5,697 nt of DNA from the NCBI GenBank assembly GCA_964573795.1, contig CAZNMF010000056.1, positions 1 through 5,697 of the forward strand, in the 5' to 3' direction. The translations under genes and the position numbers were made by a program. Shown in pieces: positions 1 through 4,699 of the stretch. The stretch is from CAZNMF01 sp964573795 (GTDB taxonomy: Bacteria > Acidobacteriota > Vicinamibacteria > Vicinamibacterales > SCN-69-37). Within the stretch, counting starts at the first letter, position 1. The number at the start of each line of letters is the position of its first letter. Below the pieces are notes generated by a model. It was not told the origin of the DNA, ran no database searches, and saw only the letters and a program-made list of their open reading frames with translations.

Positions 1-1
1 A

Positions 2-295
2 GGTCTCACGGCGTTCACGACGATCCTGCCGGACTTCGTCAAGTTCGACCGCGAGCTGATTCGCGCGATGCACAGCACGCCGTCGAAGCACAAGCTCGTG
101 CGGTCGATCGCGGCCGTGTGCCGCGAGCTCAACATCACGACCGTCGCCGAAGGCGTCGAGGATCAGAACGACCTGCTCGCCGCGCGCGAGATGGGCTGCA
201 ACCTGCTGCAGGGCTACCTGCTCGGCCGCCCCGCCGATGCGTTCTGCACGGCGGCATCGTCACTCTGCGGGCCGACGAAGGTGAAGACGGCGTGA
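2..295 (+). CDS. EAL-domain cyclic-di-GMP phosphodiesterase, C-terminal part (5' end outside window)
   Basis: The frame is open from the first base of the window and ends at TGA 293-295, giving 97 residues of a longer protein. These match the last third of an EAL domain. PDFVKFDREL corresponds to the conserved VK(I/L)DR strand with its catalytic lysine. TTVAEGVED corresponds to the EGVE loop with its active-site glutamate. GCNLLQGYLLGRP is the QGY(L/F)xGRP signature at the domain end. The family hydrolyses cyclic-di-GMP to linear pGpG in the cytoplasm, lowering the second messenger that controls biofilm, motility and similar traits. Whether a GGDEF or sensor domain precedes it cannot be seen. 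The tail after GRP is short (about 20 residues) and carries no further domain. It converges with the minus-strand DUF433 fragment 16 bases downstream. The domain call is very secure; the full architecture is unknown. Confidence 0.92.
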   Translation, partial: GLTAFTTILPDFVKFDRELIRAMHSTPSKHKLVRSIAAVCRELNITTVAEGVEDQNDLLAAREMGCNLLQGYLLGRPADAFCTAASSLCGPTKVKTA

Positions 296-311
296 AGAGG
301 CAGGTTGATCG

Positions 312-485
312 TTAGCCGCGTGCGATGCGCGCGCGGCGACGGCTTGAAAAGTCAGGTTGAGGGAAATCCCGCCGGGCAATCTCCCCAGTTGTCCGGTACG
401 TTTCGGCTTGCGCTTCGACGTACCGATCAACGTCTTCGCGATGCCGCAGGTAGTACGCAATGACGGCATAGACGTCGGCGAGCAT
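312..485 (-). pseudogene. 3' remnant of a DUF433 (VapB45-like antitoxin) gene, 5' part lost
   Basis: Read on the minus strand, this short frame gives about 57 residues beginning MLADVYAVIAYYLRHREDVD and ending at TAA (312-314). The stretch ADVYAVIAYYLRHREDVDRY is very like the C-terminal helices of DUF433 proteins, which usually continue from a strand ending in 'LTLADVYA'. DUF433 proteins are small putative antitoxins, often paired with a PIN-like DUF5615 toxin. The usual N-terminal half (winged-helix part) is missing. Upstream in this frame the sequence is instead the antisense of the Cas4 start and soon meets a stop (501-503). The ATG at 483-485 is therefore probably accidental. Homology begins at about 482, the base where the cas4-cas1 frame starts on the other strand, so this looks like a recombination breakpoint. 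No toxin partner is visible. The family call comes from memory of the motif, not a search. Confidence 0.72.
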
Positions 486-2202
486 GCTGAACGAGTTCGT
501 CTACTGCCCTCGTCTCTTCTACTACGAGTGGGTCGAAGGCGTCTTCGCGCACAACGCCGACACGGTGGAAGGCGCCGTCCGCCACGAGCGCGTCGACGTC
601 GAGTCCGAGGCGCTGCCATCGCCGGAGGCGCTCGCCAGCGACGAGGATGCAAACGGTCGCGCCAGAAGCGTGCAGCTCGCGAGCGATCGCCACGGTCTCA
701 TCGCGAAGATGGATCTCGTCGAGGTATCGGGCGGCCGCGTCGTGCCGGTCGACTACAAGAAGGGCCGGCCGCGGGACGAGGAGCACGGCCCGGAGGCCTG
801 GCCGGCCGATCGCGCGCAGATGGGCGTGCAGGCGCTCGTGCTGCGCGAGAACGGCTACGTGTGCGACGAAGCCGTCCTCTACTACGCCGCCACCAAACAG
901 CGCGTCCGCCTTCGCGTCGACGATGAGCTGATCAACGACGTGGTGATGCTGACGCAGGCGGCACGCGAAGCGGCGGAACGCTCGATTCCCGACCCGCTCG
1001 TCGACAGCCCGAAGTGTCCCCGCTGCTCGCTCGTCGGCATCTGCCTGCCGGACGAGACGCGCGAAGCCTCGCGTGCGCCCGCGCCCGTCGATGACGATCT
1101 CCAACCATGGTTGCTGCCTCCATCGACGGACGATGCCGCGGATCCGCCTCACGCGGCGGTTCGTCGTCTCGTGCCCGCGCGCGACGACCTCCGCCCCCTC
1201 TACGTCGTCGGGCAGGGGTTGTCCATCGGCAAGACCGGCGCAGTGCTGCAGGTGAAGGACCGCACACGCAAGGTCGTTCAGGAGGCGCGGCTGATCGACG
1301 TGAGCCAGGTCAACGTCTTCGGCAACGTGACGATCAGCGCGCCCGCGATCCAGGAGCTGTGTCGCGCCGAGAAGCCGATCGCACACTTCTCCGCCGGCGG
1401 CTGGTTCTACGCGCTCACCCACGCGATCGGGCCGCACAACGCATATCTGCGCGCCGAACAGTTCCACAAGGCGGACTCGCCGACGTTCTGCCGCGCCATC
1501 GCCTCCCGGATCGTCGCCGCGAAGATCCGCAACCAGCGGACGATGCTGCAGCGCAATCACGTCGAGCCGTCGAAGCTGGTGCTCGACGGGCTACGCCGCC
1601 TCGCGGCGCGTGCGGAGGAGACGGTTGCGATCGACGAGCTGCTCGGCGTCGAGGGCACCGCCGCGCGCCTCTACTTCGAGCAGTTTGCCGGGATGATCAA
1701 AGCCGACGAGGCGGACGGCGCGGACGATTTCCGGTTCGCGTTCGAGCAGCGGAACCGGCGGCCGCCGCGCGATCCGGTGAACGCGCTGCTCTCACTCGCC
1801 TACAGCCTGCTGGCGCGCGATCTGACGGTGGTATGCGCGTCGATCGGATTCGATCCGTATTGGGGCTTCTATCATCAGCCGCGCTACGGACGTCCGGCGC
1901 TGGCGCTCGATCTGATGGAGATGTTCCGGCCGCTGATTGCGGACTCCGCGGTGCTCACCGCGATCAACACGCGCATGGTGACGACGGCCGACTTCGTGCG
2001 GGCGGGAACGGCCGTGTCGCTGACACCGGATGGACGGAAAGGGCTGCTGCGCGCGTACGAGCAGCGCATCGACGGAATGGTCATGCACCCGCGGTTCGAC
2101 TATCGTGTGAGCTATCGGCGGGTGCTCGAGATTCAGGCGCGGCTGCTGGCGCGCTACGTCTGCGGCGAGATCGACGAGTATCCCACCTTCGAAACGCGCT
2201 GA
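484..2202 (+). CDS. cas4-cas1: CRISPR-associated Cas4-Cas1 fusion protein (type I-G/I-U style adaptation integrase)
   Basis: The protein has 572 residues. Residues 1-190 form a Cas4 RecB-like nuclease. It has Cys8 (FVYCPRLFYYEW), an acidic residue at Asp77 (AKMDLVE), Asp90 with Lys92 in VPVDYKKG, the Q112/Q116 region, and a closing cysteine cluster Cys178/181/187 (KCPRCSLVGIC), which together would hold an Fe-S cluster. A proline- and acid-rich linker runs to about 235. Residues 238-572 are Cas1, with likely metal ligands Glu390 (GVEGTAARLYF), His464 (GFYHQP) and Asp476/Glu479 (LDLMEMFRP). Both halves look catalytically complete. In type I-G systems this fusion trims PAM-containing prespacers and, with Cas2, integrates them at the leader-repeat junction. 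ATG 484 is the first start after an in-frame stop at 469-471. Relatives normally have roughly ten more residues before MLNEF, so the N-terminus appears clipped. There is no well-spaced ribosome-binding site; GGCGAG ends two bases before the ATG. The CRISPR array follows directly, and no cas2 is visible. Fusions also occur in some type V-B loci. Confidence 0.96.
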   Translation: MLNEFVYCPRLFYYEWVEGVFAHNADTVEGAVRHERVDVESEALPSPEALASDEDANGRARSVQLASDRHGLIAKMDLVEVSGGRVVPVDYKKGRPRDEEHGPEAWPADRAQMGVQALVLRENGYVCDEAVLYYAATKQRVRLRVDDELINDVVMLTQAAREAAERSIPDPLVDSPKCPRCSLVGICLPDETREASRAPAPVDDDLQPWLLPPSTDDAADPPHAAVRRLVPARDDLRPLYVVGQGLSIGKTGAVLQVKDRTRKVVQEARLIDVSQVNVFGNVTISAPAIQELCRAEKPIAHFSAGGWFYALTHAIGPHNAYLRAEQFHKADSPTFCRAIASRIVAAKIRNQRTMLQRNHVEPSKLVLDGLRRLAARAEETVAIDELLGVEGTAARLYFEQFAGMIKADEADGADDFRFAFEQRNRRPPRDPVNALLSLAYSLLARDLTVVCASIGFDPYWGFYHQPRYGRPALALDLMEMFRPLIADSAVLTAINTRMVTTADFVRAGTAVSLTPDGRKGLLRAYEQRIDGMVMHPRFDYRVSYRRVLEIQARLLARYVCGEIDEYPTFETR

Positions 2203-2245
2203 TCGAGCGGCGGGGTGATGCGGAAATCCCGGGGATCGCTCGATC
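2201..2245. other. Stem-loop overlapping the cas4-cas1 stop codon
   Basis: GATCGAGCG (2201-2209) and CGCTCGATC (2237-2245) are perfect 9-bp inverted repeats. A nested CGGG (2211-2214) and CCCG (2228-2231) could extend pairing inside the loop. The left arm overlaps the TGA of cas4-cas1. No T-tract follows, so it is not a classic intrinsic terminator. It may protect the 3' end of the mRNA or separate cas transcription from the array promoter. The structure is seen in the sequence; the role is inferred. Confidence 0.5.
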
Positions 2246-2378
2246 GCCGAAAGTGGTTGATGGGATGGCACTTGACAGCGTGGCGGTCCGTCGGGATACT
2301 CAGCGGCGCGGGTTGGCAGTGATGCGCTCGCACCCGGCCCCGCAGGTCCTTGAAAACAGGATAGTTGCGGGGGCGGCT
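2203..2378 (+). promoter_or_regulatory. CRISPR leader
   Basis: These 176 bases lie between the cas4-cas1 stop and the first repeat and contain no convincing coding frame. They hold a stem-loop (2201-2245), a sigma70-like promoter (2272-2300) and a final segment with a short A-rich patch (TTGAAAACAGGATAG, 2350-2364), as is common in leaders before a G-rich boundary. The leader side is assigned from three facts: the promoter points into the array, the cas genes lie on this side, and the decayed repeat lies at the other end. The absence of a cas2 gene in this interval is notable, since cas2 normally sits between cas4-cas1 and the array. Confidence 0.75.
2272..2300 (+). promoter_or_regulatory. 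Sigma70-like promoter for the CRISPR precursor RNA
   Basis: A perfect -35 box TTGACA (2272-2277) is followed after 17 bases by GATACT (2295-2300), which matches four of six positions of TATAAT. The predicted start at about 2307 lies about 70 bases before the first repeat, a good place for a pre-crRNA promoter. The match is seen by eye; activity is inferred. Confidence 0.65.
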
Positions 2379-2706
2379 ATTTCCGCTGCTGAACAGCAGC
2401 GGCCTCATTGAAGCACGACATTACCTACGCGCGCGTGGTCGGTCGACGCGAATTTCCGCTGCTGAACAGCAGCGGCCTCATTGAAGCATGATGGCCAATG
2501 GATCGACCGGTCCGTATACGCCACATTTCCGCTGCTGAACAGCAGCGGCCTCATTGAAGCAGCACTTGACCTAGTCGGAACTGGGCTCGTAATAGGAATT
2601 TCCGCTGCTGAACAGCAGCGGCCTCATTGAAGCCTTGATTGTGCGCGTCAGGCGGGGCGGGCCGAAGCGCATTTCCGCTGCTGAACAGCAGCGGCCTCAT
2701 TGAAGC
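2379..2706 (+). CRISPR. CRISPR array: five identical 36-bp repeats, four 37-bp spacers
   Basis: Repeats lie at 2379-2414, 2452-2487, 2525-2560, 2598-2633 and 2671-2706 and are identical. Spacers lie at 2415-2451, 2488-2524, 2561-2597 and 2634-2670, each exactly 37 bp and unrelated to each other by eye. Each repeat begins ATTTCC, has a strong palindrome of CCGCTGCT, GAAC and AGCAGCGG, and ends CCTCATTGAAGC. The 8-9 bp hairpin would be a good site for a Cas6-type endonuclease. The trailing ATTGAAGC resembles the ATTGAAA(C/G) end of many type I repeats and becomes the crRNA 5' handle. This supports transcription on the plus strand from the leader next to cas4-cas1. The repeat form and the Cas4-Cas1 fusion suggest type I-G. 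With no interference genes in view, processing and use would need genes elsewhere. Confidence 0.98.
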
Positions 2707-2844
2707 CGACAGAGCGTCAAGGTCGGCGGAAGACGGAAGTGGGTTCGCCGAGTATGGCCCGGACTATAGGTCCCGGCGTGCTCCCGCGGAGACGGGCGCG
2801 ACTAGCGAACCCGTCGTCACTACAGCAGACCTGCTCACCGCGGT
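2707..2844. other. Array trailer without recognisable gene or repeat
   Basis: Between the last good repeat and the decayed repeat there are 138 bases with no gene I can support. The first 37 (2707-2743) could be a former fifth spacer, but nothing resembling a repeat starts at 2744. The open frames across this stretch also run through the repeats and have no protein-like character. Confidence 0.5.
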
Positions 2845-2880
2845 CAATCGCGTGCGGCGCGTCGTCGGCCTCATTGAAGC
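2845..2880 (+). repeat. Decayed, detached CRISPR repeat
   Basis: The last 15 bases (CGGCCTCATTGAAGC, 2866-2880) match the 3' end of the array repeats perfectly, whereas the 5' part, including the palindrome, has degenerated. It lies 138 bases after the fifth repeat, and its start is offset by 174 bases, which is not a multiple of the 73-base unit. An old terminal repeat separated by insertion or deletion fits best. The 5' boundary given is simply 36 bases back from the conserved end. Confidence 0.7.
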
Positions 2881-2916
2881 GTCGACGGCGTCGACTGAGG
2901 CGCTCGGTGGAGCGCC
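2881..2916. repeat. Two adjacent short palindromes after the decayed repeat
   Basis: GTCGAC-GGC-GTCGAC (2881-2895) is followed by GGCGCTC-GGTG-GAGCGCC (2899-2916), a perfect 7-bp stem with a four-base loop. They abut the decayed repeat. There is no T-tract on the plus strand, so they are at most a weak terminator for array transcription or a rearrangement scar. The function is unknown. Confidence 0.45.
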
Positions 2917-2927
2917 GTTGGGCGGAG

Positions 2928-2974
2928 AAAAGGGCCCGGCAGGAAATCCAGATACAAGCCGGAGCCGCCGGGCC
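2928..2974 (-). terminator. Possible rho-independent terminator on the minus strand
   Basis: Read on the minus strand, GGCCCGGC (2974-2967) pairs with GCCGGGCC (2940-2933), followed by C and TTTT (2931-2928). A smaller nested CCGG/CTGG pairing can shorten the 26-base loop. It begins one base after the stop codon of the open frame ending at 2976, a natural position for the end of a transcript. The wide loop and short T-run make it a moderate candidate. Confidence 0.42.
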
Positions 2975-2975
2975 A

Positions 2976-3164
2976 TCACCGAACAGACCCGGAGCGGGCC
3001 GGAGCTAAATCCGGGGCATCGAGCCGGCCAAGGATGACGATGACACCACCCTCGGCCAAAGTGTCGGCGAACTTGAGCGGTGGAATCAACCTGACACTCT
3101 CGGCCGGAACCACCAGACGCAAGTAGCGGGACAGTCGCCTTTGAGACGACGGTTGCTCGGGCCG
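2976..3164 (-). pseudogene. Unrecognised 3' gene fragment on the minus strand
   Basis: This 62-codon minus-strand frame has no ATG and follows an in-frame stop at 3165-3167. Its translation includes RYLRLVVPAESVRL, IPPLKFADTLAEGGV and IVILGRLDAPDLAP before the TGA at 2976-2978. It has the alternating hydrophobic pattern and high third-position GC of a real protein, unlike the arginine-rich noise of the other frames here. A terminator-like hairpin follows at once. I do not recognise the family. In the same frame the codons just before stop 3165 read FVEPDADDTSEV, which also looks natural, so a longer gene may have been broken by a stop. A chance open frame remains possible. The direct repeat TGACAC...CTCGGCC (3041-3057 and 3092-3105) lies within it. 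Confidence 0.35.
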
Positions 3165-3259
3165 TCAGACCTCGGACGTGTCGTCCGCGTCCGGTTCGAC
3201 AAATGATCCCGAGAGTGCCAGCCGGTTGCACCGGCAACTGGCGTCCGCCCGCAACCCGT

Positions 3260-3952
3260 TCACCCCCGCACGCGCCATCGCTGACGCGCGCGCGTCGCCA
3301 GTCGTGCGCAGGCCTGCGGCGTCCAGGGCCGGCCGCGCCAGCGACGGCCGTCGTCGTTGAGCCGCGCGGCAATTGCCGACCACGTCAGCCCGCGCCGCCG
3401 CGCGCGGCCGACACGCGCGGCGATCTGCCGCTCGTACGCGCACGGCCGTAGCCGGCCATCACGTCCGAGACGCCAGCCGATCCAGATCTGCTGGTTCGTG
3501 CGGCGACGCTGCGCGCGCAGAACGGCCTTCGCCTCCGCGCTCCGCTCGCCGATCCGCCGGGCCTCCCATTGCGCGATGGCCGCCATCACGCCGACGACGA
3601 GCTCGCCCGCGGGCGTCGCGGTGCTGATGCCGAGGTCGAGCAGATGCGCATACACGCCGCACTGCCGCCACCGATCCAGCGTCTCCGCGCAGTCGCGCAC
3701 CGATCGCCACGCGCGATCCAGCTTGGGAATGACGACGTGATCGCCGGCGCGGACCGTTGTCGTGAGCGCCGAGCCCTCCGGCCGGCGCCGGAACGCCCGC
3801 GTCCCCGGCACCGCACGATCGATGAACAGCGCCGCCAATCGCCATCCTCGATCGCGGCAATAGCGGCGAATGCTCGCTCGCTGTGCGGCAAGTCCCAAGC
3901 CCGATCGTGCCTGCGACGGATCACTGACGCGCGCGTAGCCGTAGATGGACAT
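3260..3952 (-). CDS. Small serine recombinase (resolvase/invertase family)
   Basis: The protein has 230 residues. The N-terminal resolvase domain (about 1-140) opens with YGYARVSDPSQ, where Ser10 is the nucleophile and Arg8 a catalytic arginine. D79-R80-A-W-R83 in PKLDRAWRS matches the DRxxR catalytic motif of gamma-delta and Tn3 resolvases. The segment from GELVVGVMAAIAQWEARR to IGERS (about 116-138) is the long dimerisation helix. The C-terminal part (about 172-220), from ERQIAARVGRARRRGLTWSA to about residue 220, is a helix-turn-helix-like basic DNA-binding region. Such enzymes cut and rejoin DNA through a 5'-phosphoserine link, resolving cointegrates or inverting segments. The ATG at 3950-3952 gives the canonical start just before the motif, but no Shine-Dalgarno sequence is seen. 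The 8-bp repeat array begins 9 bases upstream and may be its binding site. It has no MerR-like N-terminal domain, so it is not an IS607-type transposase. All key residues appear intact. Confidence 0.92.
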   Translation of the reverse strand: MSIYGYARVSDPSQARSGLGLAAQRASIRRYCRDRGWRLAALFIDRAVPGTRAFRRRPEGSALTTTVRAGDHVVIPKLDRAWRSVRDCAETLDRWRQCGVYAHLLDLGISTATPAGELVVGVMAAIAQWEARRIGERSAEAKAVLRAQRRRTNQQIWIGWRLGRDGRLRPCAYERQIAARVGRARRRGLTWSAIAARLNDDGRRWRGRPWTPQACARLATRARQRWRVRG

Positions 3953-3961
3953 GACAGCGCA

Positions 3962-4016
3962 CTATCGCACTGTCTCGCTATCGCACGATCGGATATCGCG
4001 CTATCGGACTATCTGC
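3962..4016. repeat. Seven 8-bp tandem units upstream of the recombinase (putative res site/operator)
   Basis: Units start at 3962 (CTATCGCA), 3970 (CTGTCTCG), 3978 (CTATCGCA), 3986 (CGATCGG, 7 bp), 3993 (ATATCGCG), 4001 (CTATCGGA) and 4009 (CTATCTGC). Bases 3992-4005 (GATATCGCGCTATC) also form a near-perfect dyad, with 12 of 14 positions symmetric. Placement directly 5' of a serine recombinase start suggests a crossover or accessory site, or an autoregulatory operator. The region 3953-4057 between the recombinase and the next gene holds nothing else I can identify. Confidence 0.7.
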
Positions 4017-4057
4017 CGCCCGCGCGTCCTCGCACTGGCGCATTCCGCGTCCGCGTC

Positions 4058-4557
4058 TTACAGCAGCTTCCGTCTCACGTCCTCAGGCACGCGCTCACGC
4101 AGCTCTGGATACGCTTCGATCAGCCGCGCGATGTCCGCCAGGTCCTTCTGCCGTTTGCTGGCGCGTCGATCGGCGTCCTGCACGGCCCACAGCTTGCCTT
4201 GGAAGACGTCCTCGAGGGCAGCGACTGGAAATGTGACGCCGAGCACGTCGTGCGGCGCCGCGCGCGTGATGAACGCCTGGTAACGCGGGTCTGTCTGAAA
4301 CTGGATACGCAGATCACGTCCCTGCGCTGAAATGTTCACGCGGTGCGGGAAACGCTCGATGCGCAAGTCCCGCAGGTGACGCTCGACATCAGCCAGGTCA
4401 GCGCTGACGATCACGAGGTCGAGATCGAGCGTGACGACGGGGCCACGCCGCCGATGACACAGAACCGCGTTCCGAGCCGCCCCATCGCCGCCAGCACTCG
4501 ATCGAGCACGTCGGTCCTGTCCACCGTCACCGCCCTCCAAAACGCCCGTGCCTGCAT
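4058..4557 (-). pseudogene. Minimal nucleotidyltransferase-like (AbiEii/MNT-type) gene, frameshifted
   Basis: The N-terminal piece (from ATG 4555-4557) reads MQARAFWRAVTVDRTDVLDR and so on to FCVIGG, the opening helix and GG strand of the nucleotidyltransferase fold. The C-terminal piece, in a frame shifted by two bases, resumes at about 4438 as VVTLDLDLVIVSADLADVER. It continues through LEDVFQGKLWAVQ and KRQKDLADIARLIEAYP to TAA 4058-4060. Relatives usually have about seven residues (of the type AVNAYVE) between GG and PVV. Here only GTGGCCCC (4439-4446) remains, so a deletion of about 20 bases, not a multiple of three, has removed part of the active-site loop and broken the frame. The DLD motif itself survives. 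Family members act in toxin-antitoxin or abortive-infection modules, or as uncharacterised nucleotidyltransferases. It lies on the same strand as the recombinase, 105 bases ahead of it. An upstream in-frame extension exists but is not protein-like. Confidence 0.8.
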
Positions 4558-4699
4558 ACGCGCATGGTCGCCACCCCACGCTCGGAAGTCAACTGCGCGG
4601 CCTGCCGACATGGCACGCCGTGACGATCTGATGGCAGCGCGATCGCCGCGTACAGACACACCACGTCCCGCCGATTATCCGAACAGGGATTCGGTTGCC
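4558..4699. promoter_or_regulatory. Divergent intergenic region
   Basis: This stretch separates the minus-strand nucleotidyltransferase remnant from the plus-strand nuclease and should carry both promoters. I see no convincing -35/-10 pair. Two in-frame ATGs for the nuclease (4610 and 4631) fall here without Shine-Dalgarno sequences, while AGGG (4685-4688) lies 11 bases before ATG 4700. Confidence 0.4.

Noticed and set aside
427..1560. Long minus-strand open frame (377 codons) opposite cas4-cas1
   Set aside because: It is antisense to a gene with clear catalytic motifs, and long antisense frames are usual in GC-rich DNA.
2203..2378. Possible cas2 between cas4-cas1 and the array
   Set aside because: The interval is only 176 bases, shorter than a cas2 gene (about 90 or more codons), and no frame shows a Cas2-like pattern.
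1107..2411. Long plus-strand open frame (434 codons) overlapping cas4-cas1
   Set aside because: It is in another frame of the Cas1 domain, rich in Arg, Ala and Gly as expected from a GC-rich shadow, and runs into the first repeat.
2845..2880. tracrRNA-type anti-repeat
   Set aside because: The match is in the same orientation as the repeats and covers the handle, not a complementary anti-repeat, and no Cas9/Cas12 gene is present.
2639..3037. Plus-strand open frame across the end of the array
   Set aside because: It passes through a CRISPR repeat and spacer, and its translation is low-complexity without recognisable motifs.
2764..3372. 202-codon minus-strand open frame between array and recombinase
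   Set aside because: It overlaps the recombinase 3' end and the decayed repeat. Its sequence is not protein-like, whereas a neighbouring frame (2976-3164) is.
3569..4330. 253-codon plus-strand open frame opposite the recombinase and nucleotidyltransferase
   Set aside because: It is antisense to two recognisable genes and spans the tandem repeat; no motifs.
4436..4450. Programmed frameshift in the nucleotidyltransferase
   Set aside because: No slippery heptamer or stimulatory hairpin is evident, and conserved active-site residues are missing as well, so a deletion explains it better.
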